A stretch of 64,000 nucleotides of DNA, taken from assembly GCF_000496075.1 (NCBI RefSeq), contig NZ_AWXZ01000017.1, positions 124,001-188,000 of the forward strand, written 5' to 3'. The notes below the pieces were generated by a model. It saw only the letters and a list, made by a program, of their open reading frames with translations, made no database searches and had not been told where the DNA came from. The stretch comes from Lutibaculum baratangense AMV1. Its GTDB lineage: Bacteria > Pseudomonadota > Alphaproteobacteria > Rhizobiales > Tepidamorphaceae. The position numbers and the translations under genes are program-made. The stretch's first letter is position 1, and each line of letters opens with the position of its first letter. Below are positions 1 through 8,574 of this stretch, in pieces.

Positions 1-272
1 TCATTCTCCTCGCCCTGCAGCTCTACGTCTACATCCTCATCGCGGCGGCGATCTTCTCGTGGCTGATCGCCTTCAACATCGTCAACATGCGCAACCAGTT
101 CGTCGGCACGATCGGCGAGGCGCTGTGGCGGCTGACGGAGCCGGCGTTGCGCCCCGTCCGGCGGATGCTGCCCAATCTCGGTGGCATCGACATCTCGCCG
201 ATCATCCTGCTCCTGATCATCTTCTTCATCCAGCGCGTGATCCTTCTCTACGTCTATCCCGCCGTCTACTAG
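1..272 (+). CDS. YggT family membrane protein (5' end outside window)
   Basis: The reading frame is open from position 3 and ends at TAG 270-272, so only the C-terminal 89 or so residues are present. Two hydrophobic stretches are visible, one at the very start of the window and one near the end ([18 protein letters not shown]), separated by a short loop with an Arg/Pro-rich segment ([18 protein letters not shown]). This layout and the PxRR-P-GG-D-SP loop match the YggT family of small inner-membrane proteins. The family has been linked to osmotic tolerance and to cell-division or shape loci, but its biochemical role is not settled. A DUF167 gene follows after 9 bases, the usual YggT-DUF167 order, which supports the call. 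Confidence 0.85.
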   Translation, partial: ILLALQLYVYILIAAAIFSWLIAFNIVNMRNQFVGTIGEALWRLTEPALRPVRRMLPNLGGIDISPIILLLIIFFIQRVILLYVYPAVY

Positions 273-281
273 AGCCCCCAC

Positions 282-611
282 TTGAGCGGCTGGTGGCGGG
301 AGACGAAAGACGGCGTGACCATCACGGTGCGGCTGACGCCCAGGGGCGGCGCCGACCGGATCGACGGGCTGCGTCCGGTCGAGGGGGGAACGGCGCTCGC
401 GGCGCGGGTGCGCGCGGCGCCGGAAAAGGGGCTGGCGAACCAGGCGCTCGAAGAGCTGATCGCCGGGCTGCTGGGGGTCTCGAAGACGGACGTGACGGTG
501 GCCGCCGGCCGGACGTCGCGGCTGAAGACGGTTCAGGTGGCCCGCCCGCCGGGCGTGCTGAAAGACAGGCTAGACGCCATAACGAGAGAAGAAGAGGGAG
601 ACGAGGCATGA
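282..611 (+). CDS. DUF167 (YggU-type) family protein
   Basis: A 109-residue protein starting at a TTG. Family features are the [15 protein letters not shown]-terminal strand, the [26 protein letters not shown] segment and [14 protein letters not shown]. These are the conserved core of DUF167, a small alpha/beta domain with no assigned reaction. No better upstream start exists because the yggT stop is only 9 bases away; the ribosome-binding site is weak, so expression is probably coupled to yggT. The stop overlaps the folD start (ATGA, 608-611), so yggT, DUF167 and folD look like one transcript. Confidence 0.85.
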   Translation: MSGWWRETKDGVTITVRLTPRGGADRIDGLRPVEGGTALAARVRAAPEKGLANQALEELIAGLLGVSKTDVTVAAGRTSRLKTVQVARPPGVLKDRLDAITREEEGDEA

Positions 612-1495
612 CGGCAAGCGTGATCGACGGCAAGGCCACGGCGGCGACAATCCGCCAGGAGGTGGCCCGCGCGGTCGAGAGGCTGAAGGCGGAGGCGGGG
701 CTGACGCCGGGCCTCGCCGTGGTGCTGGTGGGAGAGGATCCCGCGAGCTCGATCTATGTCCGCAACAAGAACAAACAGACCGTCGAGGCCGGCATGGCCT
801 CCTTCGAGCACAAGCTCGACGAAGGGACGAGCGAGGCCGACCTCCTCGCCCTGATCGACCGGCTGAACGCAGACCCCGCCGTGAACGGCATCCTCGTCCA
901 GCTGCCGCTGCCGAAGCAGATCGATTCCGCGAAGGTGCTGGCGGCGATCGATCCGGCGAAGGACGTCGACGGCTTCCACGTCGTCAACGCGGGGCGGCTG
1001 GCGACGGGGCAGGACGCGCTCGTGCCGTGCACGCCGCTCGGCTGCGTGATCCTCGCCAAGCAGACACTCGGCGACCTGTCCGGCCTCGAGGCCGTCGTCG
1101 TCGGCCGCTCGAACATCGTCGGCAAGCCGGTGGCGCAGCTTCTCCTGCAGGAGAACTGCACCGTCACGATCGCCCATTCCCGGACGAAGGACCTGGCCGC
1201 GACCTGCCGGCGCGCCGACATCCTGATCGCCGCCGTCGGCCGGCCCGAGATGATCAAGGGCGACTGGGTGAAGCCCGGCGCGACCGTCATCGACGTCGGC
1301 ATCAACCGGATCGAGGGCGAGGGCGGCAAGGGCAAGATCGTCGGCGACGTCGCCTATGACGAGGCGGCCGCCGTGGCCGGCCACATCACGCCCGTTCCGG
1401 GCGGCGTCGGGCCGATGACGATCGCCTGCCTGTTGCGCAACACGGTGACGGCCGCCGCCCGCCAGAACGGCCTTAGCTCGCCCTTCGCGGGCTGA
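608..1495 (+). CDS. folD: Bifunctional methylenetetrahydrofolate dehydrogenase / methenyltetrahydrofolate cyclohydrolase
   Basis: A 295-residue protein of normal FolD length. FolD interconverts 5,10-methylene-THF, 5,10-methenyl-THF and 10-formyl-THF in the cytoplasm, feeding purine, formyl-Met and thymidylate synthesis. Visible motifs are Y50-VRN-K54-N-K56 (catalytic YxxxK region), GILVQLPLP near 94-102, the DVDGFH segment near 119, PCTPLG near 140, the nucleotide-binding [12 protein letters not shown] near 163-174 and the C-terminal [10 protein letters not shown] signature. The ATG overlaps the DUF167 stop. A strong hairpin with a T tract follows the stop and separates it from the convergent folC. 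Adjacency of two folate genes (folD and folC) in opposite orientation is notable but may be chance. Confidence 0.97.
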   Translation: MTASVIDGKATAATIRQEVARAVERLKAEAGLTPGLAVVLVGEDPASSIYVRNKNKQTVEAGMASFEHKLDEGTSEADLLALIDRLNADPAVNGILVQLPLPKQIDSAKVLAAIDPAKDVDGFHVVNAGRLATGQDALVPCTPLGCVILAKQTLGDLSGLEAVVVGRSNIVGKPVAQLLLQENCTVTIAHSRTKDLAATCRRADILIAAVGRPEMIKGDWVKPGATVIDVGINRIEGEGGKGKIVGDVAYDEAAAVAGHITPVPGGVGPMTIACLLRNTVTAAARQNGLSSPFAG

Positions 1496-1504
1496 TCGCA
1501 GGAC

Positions 1505-1528
1505 GGGCGGCCGCCGGCCGCCCTTTCT
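1505..1528 (+). terminator. Intrinsic terminator between folD and folC
   Basis: An 8-bp perfect stem (GGGCGGCC / GGCCGCCC) with a 3-base loop is followed by TTTCT. It lies just after the folD stop and touches the convergent folC stop, so it ends folD transcription and may also help on the other strand. Confidence 0.75.
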
Positions 1529-2828
1529 ACTCCAGCACCGCTTCCTGCAGCCGCAGGACGTGGCCCGCGAGGTAGAGCGAGCCGCAGATCAGGATTCGGC
1601 AGGGCCCGTCCGACCGCGGCAGGTTCCGGAGCGCCTCCTCGACGCCCGGCTCGATCCGCGTCGTGAGACCGGCGCTCGCGGAGTGCGCGGCGAGCTCTCT
1701 CGGCGGGAATGAGGCCTCGGCGTCGGGGATCGGCACCATGATCGCCTCGCGCGCGAGGCCGGCGAAGGGCGCGAAAAAACCCGTCGGCTCCTTTGAGGTC
1801 AGCATGCCGACGACGAGCACGAGCGGCCGCGGCGATTTCTCCTCGAGCTCGGCCATCGCCGCGGCGAGCGCCTCGCCGGCGGCCGGGTTGTGGCCGCCGT
1901 CGAGCCAGATCTCAGCGCCCGGCGGCGCCGCCTCGGCGATCGGGCCGGCGGTGATCGATTGCAGGCGCGCGGGCCACTCGACATCTCCCAGGCCCTGCGC
2001 GATCGCCGCCTCGTCGACCTTCCACGGCACGTGGCGCAGCGTGGCGATGGCCGCGCCGGCGTTCTCGATCTGGTGGCGGCCGGACAGGCGCGGCAGGGGC
2101 AGGTCCATGAGACCGTGATCGTCCTGGTAGACGAGGCGCCGCCGCTCCTCCGTCGCCGTCCAGTCCTGTCCGGAAATCGAGACCGGCGCGAGCCGCTCCG
2201 CGGCCGTGCGGTCGAGAAGCTCCCGGACCTCCGGCAGCTGGGCGGAGATGATGCAGGGCCGGCCGCGCTTGATGATGCCGGCCTTCTCGCCCGCGATCTT
2301 CAGGATCGTGTCGCCGAGATAGCTCGCGTGATCGAGAGAGATCGGCGTGATGATCGTGGCGAGCGGGCGCCTGACGACGTTCGTCGCGTCGAGCCGGCCG
2401 CCGAGACCCGTCTCCAGCAGGAGGTAGTCCGCTTCGTGGCGGGAGAAGATCAGGAAGGCGGCCGCCGTCGTGATCTCGAAGATCGTGATCGGCTCGCCCG
2501 CGTTCACGCGCTCGCACTCCTCGAGCGCGGCCGCGAACTCGTCCTCGCCGACGAGCCCCTTCGGGCCGAGCCGCACGCGCTCGTGGAAGCGCACGAGGTG
2601 GGGCGAGGTGTAGACCTGCACGCGCGCGCCGGCCGCCTCGAGCATCGCCCTCAGATAGGCGAGCGTCGAGCCCTTGCCGTTCGTGCCGGCGGCGTGGATG
2701 ACCGGAGCGAGCTTGTCCTGCGGGTTGCCGAGACGCTCCAGGATCTTCCACATCCGGTCGAGCGACAGGTCGATGATCCGGGGGTGGAGCTTCGAGAGGC
2801 GGTCGAGGATGATGTCCGAGTGGGCCAT
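1527..2828 (-). CDS. folC: Bifunctional dihydrofolate synthase / folylpolyglutamate synthase
   Basis: A 433-residue Mur-ligase-family enzyme that adds glutamate to dihydropteroate and then to tetrahydrofolates. The P-loop is at 48-54 (GTNGKGS), followed by TSPHLVRFHERVR, the FEITT and LLLETGLGGRLDATN substrate/Mg segments, and the C-terminal LDGGHNPAA motif. The frame is open 27 codons further upstream, but that part is Arg/Pro-rich and unlike FolC, while MAHSDIILDRL matches family N termini, so the ATG at 2828 is chosen. It lies 157 bases downstream of accD on the same strand; accD-folC adjacency is common in bacteria. The intervening bases show no clear hairpin. Confidence 0.95.
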   Translation of the reverse strand: MAHSDIILDRLSKLHPRIIDLSLDRMWKILERLGNPQDKLAPVIHAAGTNGKGSTLAYLRAMLEAAGARVQVYTSPHLVRFHERVRLGPKGLVGEDEFAAALEECERVNAGEPITIFEITTAAAFLIFSRHEADYLLLETGLGGRLDATNVVRRPLATIITPISLDHASYLGDTILKIAGEKAGIIKRGRPCIISAQLPEVRELLDRTAAERLAPVSISGQDWTATEERRRLVYQDDHGLMDLPLPRLSGRHQIENAGAAIATLRHVPWKVDEAAIAQGLGDVEWPARLQSITAGPIAEAAPPGAEIWLDGGHNPAAGEALAAAMAELEEKSPRPLVLVVGMLTSKEPTGFFAPFAGLAREAIMVPIPDAEASFPPRELAAHSASAGLTTRIEPGVEEALRNLPRSDGPCRILICGSLYLAGHVLRLQEAVLE

Positions 2829-2985
2829 GTTCTTGCGTGTTCTGCTGTCGGCGGGGGTGCGCAGGTCGGTCGAGGGGCACCCGCCGCGTGTGCGCGGCGG
2901 GCCGGCCATGCCGGGCGGTGCCGCGTCGGCGTCGGCGCTTCACACCGGTGCGCAGCCCCTCGTAGGGAGGCTGCGCAGGCGGCCA

Positions 2986-3918
2986 TTACTGCGCCGCCTG
3001 TGAAACCGCCTCGCTCTCCATGTCGGGGGCCGGCTCGGCCTCGGCCGGCGGCGCCTCGGCGAAGGCCGGCGCGCCCATCAGCATGCGGCAGATGCGGCTG
3101 ATCGTGCGGCGCAGCTCGTGCCGGTGCACCACCATGTCGATCATGCCGTGCTGCAGGAGGTATTCGCTGCGCTGGAAGCCCTCCGGCAGCTTCTCCCGGA
3201 TCGTCTGCTCGATGACCCGCGGGCCGGCGAAGCCGATCAGGGCGCCGGGCTCCGCGATATGGACATCGCCCAGCATCGCGTAGGACGCCGTCACACCGCC
3301 CGTCGTGGGATGGGTGAGCACCACGATGTAGGGCAGGCCCGCCTCGCGGTGGCGCTGCACGGCGACGGTCGCACGCGGCATCTGCATGAGCGAGAGGATC
3401 CCCTCCTGCATGCGGGCACCGCCGGAGGCCGCGAACATCACGAAGGGCGTGTGGTCCCTCAGCGCGGTCTCGAGCCCGGCGACGACCGCCTCGCCGGCCG
3501 CCATGCCGAGCGAGCCGCCCATGAACTCGAAGTTCTGCACGGCAGCCGTCACGGGAAGCTCGCAGAGGCTGCCCTTGGCGACGCGAACCGCATCGCGGGC
3601 GTTCGTCTTCGCGCGCGCGTCCTTCAGGCGATCGGTGTAGCGGCGCTCGTCGCGGAACTTCAGCGGATCGGCGGGCACCTCGGGCGTCTCGACCGTCTCG
3701 TAGACGCCGTCGTCGAAGAAGCTCTTCAGGCGCGCCTCGACGGGCATGCGCATGTGGTAGCCGGAATTCGGCACCACATAGCCGTTCGCCTCGAGGTCGC
3801 GATGGAAGACCATCTCCCCCGTCTCGGGGCACTTCACCCAGAGATTGTCGGGCGTTTCGCGCTTCTGCCCCCAGATACCCTGGATCTTCGGACGGACGAC
3901 GCTTTGAATCCAGCTCAA
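2986..3918 (-). CDS. accD: Acetyl-CoA carboxylase carboxyltransferase subunit beta
   Basis: A 310-residue beta subunit of the carboxyltransferase that makes malonyl-CoA for fatty acid synthesis. The crotonase-fold core is clear: [41 protein letters not shown] and [11 protein letters not shown]. The start is a TTG (LSWIQS) with a strong GAGGAG seven bases upstream. The N-terminal segment normally holding a four-cysteine zinc ribbon reads [16 protein letters not shown] and [11 protein letters not shown], so only one of four cysteines remains. The C terminus carries an Ala/Glu/Pro-rich tail of about 25 residues. It sits 23 bases downstream of trpA, an order typical of Rhizobiales. Confidence 0.96.
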   Translation of the reverse strand: MSWIQSVVRPKIQGIWGQKRETPDNLWVKCPETGEMVFHRDLEANGYVVPNSGYHMRMPVEARLKSFFDDGVYETVETPEVPADPLKFRDERRYTDRLKDARAKTNARDAVRVAKGSLCELPVTAAVQNFEFMGGSLGMAAGEAVVAGLETALRDHTPFVMFAASGGARMQEGILSLMQMPRATVAVQRHREAGLPYIVVLTHPTTGGVTASYAMLGDVHIAEPGALIGFAGPRVIEQTIREKLPEGFQRSEYLLQHGMIDMVVHRHELRRTISRICRMLMGAPAFAEAPPAEAEPAPDMESEAVSQAAQ

Positions 3919-3941
3919 GCTTCAGCTCCTCTAGAGACCGT

Positions 3942-4793
3942 TCACGCGGGCTGACGGGCCGCGTCCCTGACACCGGCGGCAAGCGCTCCGACGAGGTCTC
4001 CGACGGCCGACACGGTGCCGTCGGTCGCGCGGCCCTCCCCGTCGAGCGAGGTCCGGACCGCCTCGACGAGCGCCGTGCCGACGACGACCCCGTCGGCGGC
4101 CTCGGCCACCGTCTTCGCCTGCTCGGGTGTCCTCACCCCGAACCCGACCGCCACCGGCAGGTCCGTCTTCGCCTTGATGCGGGCGACGGAGGCTGCGACG
4201 CGGTCGGTGTCGAGCGCCTTCGAGCCGGTCACACCGGCGACGGAGACGTAGTAGACGAATCCGGCCGAATTCCGGAGCACGTGGGGAAGGCGCTCGTCGT
4301 CCGTCGTGGGCGTCGCGAGACGGATGAAGGCGATACCGGCATCGAGCGCCGGCAGGCAGAGCTCGTCGTCCGCCTCCGGCGGCAGGTCGACGACGATCAG
4401 CCCGTCGACGCCGACGGCGGCCGCATCCGACAGGAAGCGCTCGTTCCCGTAGGAATAGATGGGGTTGTAGTATCCCATGAGGACGATCGGCGTCTCGCGG
4501 TCCTCCTCGCGGAAGCGCTCGACGATCTCGAGCGTCCTCACCATCGTCTGGTGCGCCTTCAAGGCCCTCAGGCCCGCCGCTTGGATCGCCGGCCCGTCGG
4601 CCATCGGATCGGTGAACGGCATGCCGATCTCGATCACGTCGGCCCCCGCCTTCGGGAGCGCCTTCACGATCTGAAGCGAGGTCTCGGCGTCGGGATCCCC
4701 CGCCATCACGAAGGTCACGAGCGCCGCCCGGCCCTCGTCCTTCACCGCCTGGAAGCGCCTGGCGATACGCGCGCCCGGTTCCGGAGCCGTCAC
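3942..4793 (-). CDS. trpA: Tryptophan synthase alpha chain
   Basis: A 283-residue TIM-barrel subunit that cleaves indole-3-glycerol phosphate to indole, which is channelled to TrpB. Visible are the [12 protein letters not shown] terminus, [19 protein letters not shown] (catalytic Glu and Asp region), [26 protein letters not shown] and [10 protein letters not shown]. The start is a GTG at 4793 that overlaps the trpB stop (GTGA). The frame continues 19 codons upstream but inside trpB, so that extension is not used. The TrpA-TrpB overlap implies coupled translation, sensible for subunits of one complex. Confidence 0.96.
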   Translation of the reverse strand: MTAPEPGARIARRFQAVKDEGRAALVTFVMAGDPDAETSLQIVKALPKAGADVIEIGMPFTDPMADGPAIQAAGLRALKAHQTMVRTLEIVERFREEDRETPIVLMGYYNPIYSYGNERFLSDAAAVGVDGLIVVDLPPEADDELCLPALDAGIAFIRLATPTTDDERLPHVLRNSAGFVYYVSVAGVTGSKALDTDRVAASVARIKAKTDLPVAVGFGVRTPEQAKTVAEAADGVVVGTALVEAVRTSLDGEGRATDGTVSAVGDLVGALAAGVRDAARQPA

Positions 4794-6013
4794 AGGTCCC
4801 ACCCCATCATCTTGCCGACGGTGAAGACGTCCTTGTCGCCGCGGCCGCACATGTTCATCACGATGATCTCGTCTTCCGGCATCTCCGGCGCGAGCTTCAT
4901 CACCTGCGCGAGAGCATGAGCGGGCTCGAGCGCCGGGATGATGCCCTCGAGCCTCGTGCAGAGCTGGAAGGCCTCCATCGCCTCGTCGTCGGTGATCGGG
5001 ACGTAGGTCACGCGGCCCGTCTCGCGCAGATAGGAGTGCTCGGGCCCGACGCCCGGATAGTCGAGGCCGGCCGAGATGGAGTGGCCCTCGAGGATCTGGC
5101 CGTCGTCGTCCTGCAGCAGGTAGGTGCGGTTGCCGTGCAGCACCCCCGGACGACCCGCCGTCAGCGACGCGCAGTGCTCGTGCATGTCGCCCTCTATGCC
5201 GTGGCCGCCTGCCTCCACACCCCAGATGCGGACGTCCTTGTCGTCGAGGAAGGGGTGGAACAGGCCGATCGCGTTCGAGCCGCCGCCGACCGCGGCCACG
5301 AGCGCGTCGGGAAGCCGCCCCTCGGCCGCCTGGACCTGCTCGCGCACCTCGTTGCCGATCACCGACTGGAAGTCGCGCACCATCTCGGGGTAGGGGTGCG
5401 GGCCCGCGGCCGTGCCGATCAGGTAGTAGGTCGACTCGACGTTCGTCACCCAGTCCCGCAGCGCCTCGTTCATCGCGTCCTTCAGCGTGCCGGCGCCGGC
5501 CGTGACGGGCACGACCTCGGCGCCCAGGAGCTTCATGCGGAAGACGTTCGGCTTCTGACGCTCGACGTCGGTCGCACCCATGTAGACGACGCAGGGCAGG
5601 CCGAAGCGCGCGCAGACGGTCGCGGTGGCGACGCCGTGCTGGCCGGCGCCCGTCTCGGCGATGATGCGGGTCTTGCCCATGCGGCGGGCGAGCAGGATCT
5701 GGCCGAGCGTGTTGTTGATCTTGTGCGAGCCGGTGTGGTTCAGCTCGTCACGCTTGAAGTAGACCTTGGCGCCGCCGAGATGCTCCGTCAGCCGCTCGGC
5801 GAGGTAGAGCGGACTCGGGCGACCGGCATAGTGCTTCGACAGGCTGTCGAGCTCCCGCTCGAACTCCGGATCCTTCTGCGCCGCCCGGTAGGCTTCCTCC
5901 AGCGACAGGATCAGCGGCATGAGCGTCTCGGCGACGAAGCGGCCCCCGAAGATGCCGAAATGCCCCCTCTCGTCTGGTCCGGCGCGGAACGTGTTCGGCT
6001 GGGCGATCGTCAT
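4790..6013 (-). CDS. trpB: Tryptophan synthase beta chain
   Basis: A 407-residue PLP enzyme that condenses indole with serine to give tryptophan. Key segments: [10 protein letters not shown] near the N terminus, [17 protein letters not shown] with the PLP lysine in [34 protein letters not shown] (phosphate-binding glycine loop) and the C-terminal NMCGRGDKD. Length is normal for the family. The ATG overlaps the trpF stop (ATGA at 6010-6013), and its own stop overlaps trpA, so trpF, trpB and trpA form a tight block. Confidence 0.97.
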   Translation of the reverse strand: MTIAQPNTFRAGPDERGHFGIFGGRFVAETLMPLILSLEEAYRAAQKDPEFERELDSLSKHYAGRPSPLYLAERLTEHLGGAKVYFKRDELNHTGSHKINNTLGQILLARRMGKTRIIAETGAGQHGVATATVCARFGLPCVVYMGATDVERQKPNVFRMKLLGAEVVPVTAGAGTLKDAMNEALRDWVTNVESTYYLIGTAAGPHPYPEMVRDFQSVIGNEVREQVQAAEGRLPDALVAAVGGGSNAIGLFHPFLDDKDVRIWGVEAGGHGIEGDMHEHCASLTAGRPGVLHGNRTYLLQDDDGQILEGHSISAGLDYPGVGPEHSYLRETGRVTYVPITDDEAMEAFQLCTRLEGIIPALEPAHALAQVMKLAPEMPEDEIIVMNMCGRGDKDVFTVGKMMGWDL

Positions 6014-6687
6014 TCTTCAAACTCCTTCGCCGGTGCGCCTGCGGCCTCGGCCGCGCGCACGGCTGCCACGAATTCCCTGATGCGGACGGGATCCTTCCGG
6101 CCGGGCGCGCTCTCCACGCCGGAGGACACGTCCACGCCATCGGGGCCGGCGATGGCGATGGCCTCGCCGACATTGCCGGCATCGAGCCCCCCCGACAGCA
6201 TGAGCGGCGGGTGCGCGCCCAGGCGGTCGAGCAGGCTCCAGTCGAAGCTCCGGCCGAGGCCGCCCGGCCGCTCCGCGTCCTTCGGCGGCTTCGCGTCGAC
6301 CAGAATCCGGTCGATCACCCCATGATAGCCGCGAATGGCATCGACGTCGCCGGCATCGCCGATCCCGAACGCCTTGATGAGCGGCAGCTTGTGGCGACGC
6401 CGCAGCTCGACGCAGCGCTCCGGCGTCTCCTGGCCGTGGAGCTGGAGGAAATCCGGCGCCAGCCCCTCGACCACCGCGTCGACGAGATCGTCGGGAGCGT
6501 CCACGAGCAGCGCCACGATGCCGATGCGCTCCCGCGCAGTCGCGGCGAGGCCGGCGGCGGACGCGACGCCGATGTTGCGCGGGCTTCGCGAGAAGAAAAC
6601 GAACCCGGCGAGATCCGCTCCCGCATCGCAGGCCGCCCGCAGTCCGGCCGCCTCCGTCATCCCGCAGATCTTGATGTCGACATGCAT
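6010..6687 (-). CDS. trpF: Phosphoribosylanthranilate isomerase
   Basis: A 225-residue TIM-barrel isomerase of tryptophan synthesis. The N-terminal DIKICGMT holds the catalytic Cys, FFSRSPRNI follows, [12 protein letters not shown] is the central strand, and [10 protein letters not shown] plus [15 protein letters not shown] form the phosphate-binding C-terminal part with the catalytic Asp. Order trpF-trpB-trpA on one strand with 4-base overlaps fits a classic alphaproteobacterial trp block; trpD, trpC and trpE are not in the window. About 165 bases separate it from lapA upstream, so it may have its own promoter. Confidence 0.95.
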   Translation of the reverse strand: MHVDIKICGMTEAAGLRAACDAGADLAGFVFFSRSPRNIGVASAAGLAATARERIGIVALLVDAPDDLVDAVVEGLAPDFLQLHGQETPERCVELRRRHKLPLIKAFGIGDAGDVDAIRGYHGVIDRILVDAKPPKDAERPGGLGRSFDWSLLDRLGAHPPLMLSGGLDAGNVGEAIAIAGPDGVDVSSGVESAPGRKDPVRIREFVAAVRAAEAAGAPAKEFEE

Positions 6688-6852
6688 CGAAAATGCTCGT
6701 TCGCGGCCGGGGGTTCAGCCGGTCGTTGCGCAGGCTCCGCGTCCCGGCCGTGCCGCCTCGGCCGCGCCTCCCGCATGGGTAACGGATGAGGTAAGTGCCA
6801 CGGTTCCGGGCCGGCTGTCCATGCCGCGGACGCCGGGGCCGCCTGGCGGCCG

Positions 6853-7200
6853 TCAGCGGCCGGCCGTCGGTGCCGGCAGGCCCGGGCCCGCCGGCGATGT
6901 CGCCGTCTGGGCCTCGATCTCGCTCGCCCGGGCCTTCCATCGCCGCGCCTCGGCACGGCGGGTGCGCGCCTCGCTGCGCCATCGTCCCTGGCTGACCCAC
7001 GCGGCTATACCGCCGACCAGCACACCGAGAAGCAGTGTCCCGAAGAGCAGGAGATAGAGCGGCAGGTCGAGCGCGAGGGAGGGATCCTCGGGAGAGAAGG
7101 GATCGAGCGACACGAGGACGGGGTGACGGTTCGAGACGGCGAACACGATCAGGATCACCGCCAGCGGCACCAGAACGACAAGCTGGAGGATTCGGCCCAT
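6853..7200 (-). CDS. LapA-domain (DUF1049) membrane protein
   Basis: A 115-residue protein with two N-terminal membrane helices (LVVLVPLAVILIVFAVSN and LPLYLLLFGTLLLGVLVGGIAAWV) joined by a short loop, then a charged, Arg-rich helical tail of about 45 residues. NRHPVLVSLDPF is the family's signature loop. LapA-type proteins work in lipopolysaccharide assembly or its control at the inner membrane in enterics; that role is inferred here, not shown. Its place directly after ihfB in the lapA-ihfB-sppA-rpsA order is conserved in related bacteria. Confidence 0.8.
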   Translation of the reverse strand: MGRILQLVVLVPLAVILIVFAVSNRHPVLVSLDPFSPEDPSLALDLPLYLLLFGTLLLGVLVGGIAAWVSQGRWRSEARTRRAEARRWKARASEIEAQTATSPAGPGLPAPTAGR

Positions 7201-7233
7201 CCGCGTCTCAACCTTTCCTGTTGGTCCGCGGCA

Positions 7234-7524
7234 TCAGTTCGGCGCGCCGCCGTTCAGGCGCTCGCGCATCTCCTTGCCGCTCTTGAAAAATGGCACGAAC
7301 TTCTCGGAGACGGAAACCTTGTCACCGGTGCGCGGGTTCCGGCCGGTTCGGGCCGGACGGTTCTTCACCGAGAACGCCCCGAAGCCGCGGAGCTCCACCC
7401 GGTCGCCCCGGGCGAGCGCCGAGCATATCTCATCCAGGATCGTGTTCACGATCAACTCGACGTCGCGCTGGTAGAGATGCGGATTGGCTTGTGCAATCTT
7501 CTGCACCAGCTCCGACTTGATCAT
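7234..7524 (-). CDS. ihfB: Integration host factor subunit beta
   Basis: A 96-residue HU/IHF-family DNA-bending protein. [11 protein letters not shown] and the DNA-binding arm segment [24 protein letters not shown] are characteristic; RNPRTG contains the intercalating proline. The frame is open ten codons further up, but MIKSEL is the family start and has GGGGG a few bases before it. IHF-beta pairs with IhfA (not in this window) to bend DNA in transcription, replication and recombination. It lies 19 bases after sppA. Confidence 0.95.
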   Translation of the reverse strand: MIKSELVQKIAQANPHLYQRDVELIVNTILDEICSALARGDRVELRGFGAFSVKNRPARTGRNPRTGDKVSVSEKFVPFFKSGKEMRERLNGGAPN

Positions 7525-7543
7525 GACGCCCCCGAAATCATCC

Positions 7544-8509
7544 TTATTCTTCAATAAGTTGAGGGTGCCAAAGGGCGATCACCCCGTCAAGGCCGAGATC
7601 GGAGCCAAAGCCGCGGGCGATCTGCCGCGCAAGGCCTTCGAGCCCGAGCAGCCGGGCCACCCCCGCAAGGCCGGCCAGGCCGAGGCTTCCGAAGCCGCGG
7701 TCGACCTCCCAGTCGCGGACCCGCATGGTGCGCAAGATCCCGTGCTCCCTCTCGAGCCAGCCCCGGGCCACGCTCTCGTCTCCCACCTCGTCGACGAGCC
7801 CGAGCTCGGCCGCCTGACCGCCGGTGAAGATGCGCCCGTCGCCGATCGCCCGCGCGGCCGCGTCGTCGAGGCCCCGCCGCTCCATCACCAGTGTCAGGAA
7901 CCACTCGTAGGAATCCATGATCGCGGCGCGCAGCGCCTCGCGTGCCTCGTCGGAGGTCGGTTCGAACGGGTTGGGCTCGGCCTTCAGCGGGCCGCTCTTC
8001 ACCGTCTGCATGTCGACCCCGATCGAATCGAGAAGACCGGTGACGTTCGGCCACTGCGCCAGCACGCCGATCGAGCCCGTCAGGCTCGTGCGATGCGCGA
8101 CGACATGGTCGCCGGCAAGCGCGGCGATGTAGCCTCCGGAGGCTGCCGTCGTGCCCATCAGCGTGACGACGGGCTTCTTGTGGGCGATCTCGCGCACGGC
8201 GTTGAAGAGCTCTTCGGATGCCGTCGTCGATCCGCCGGGGCTGTTGACGTAGAGGATCACCGCGCGCACCGAGTCGGCGTCCGCCATGCGGCGGAGCATC
8301 TTCTCACGGTCGCGATCGTTGACGATCAGCCCTTCGACGGAGACGCGGGCGATGTGCGGAGTGCCGGCAGGAACGGCGCCCGGCCCGGCGAAGGTGATGC
8401 CGAGGCCGACCAGAACCAGAGCGGCCAGCACGAAGGCGGTGACGCGCCACACCGAGAGGCTGCGGCGAAGGCGCCGCCGGTCGACGAGATATTCCGCGTC
8501 AAGCGGCAT
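7544..8509 (-). CDS. sppA: Signal peptide peptidase SppA, S49 family (short form)
   Basis: A 321-residue membrane-anchored serine protease that degrades released signal peptides. One membrane helix lies near 22-42. The S49 core contains VNSPGGS near 89-94, the catalytic serine at about 124 in [18 protein letters not shown], and the general-base lysine in VKSGPLK near 170-176 (Ser/Lys dyad). The length is that of the single-domain Bacillus/Rhizobium type, not the double-domain enzyme of E. coli. It lies between rpsA and ihfB; a U-rich hairpin separates it from rpsA. Confidence 0.93.
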   Translation of the reverse strand: MPLDAEYLVDRRRLRRSLSVWRVTAFVLAALVLVGLGITFAGPGAVPAGTPHIARVSVEGLIVNDRDREKMLRRMADADSVRAVILYVNSPGGSTTASEELFNAVREIAHKKPVVTLMGTTAASGGYIAALAGDHVVAHRTSLTGSIGVLAQWPNVTGLLDSIGVDMQTVKSGPLKAEPNPFEPTSDEAREALRAAIMDSYEWFLTLVMERRGLDDAAARAIGDGRIFTGGQAAELGLVDEVGDESVARGWLEREHGILRTMRVRDWEVDRGFGSLGLAGLAGVARLLGLEGLARQIARGFGSDLGLDGVIALWHPQLIEE

Positions 8510-8530
8510 GCGGAACGCCTCCGATGAGAG

Positions 8531-8564
8531 AAAACGACGCCGGCGACCATAGCAGCCGCCGGCG
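8531..8564 (-). terminator. Intrinsic terminator after rpsA
   Basis: On the minus strand a 7-bp stem (GCCGGCG / CGCCGGC, extendable by one or two pairs) is followed shortly by TTTTCTC. It sits between the rpsA stop (8575) and the sppA start (8509), so sppA may be transcribed partly from its own promoter. Confidence 0.6.
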
Positions 8565-8574
8565 AAGTGTCACG

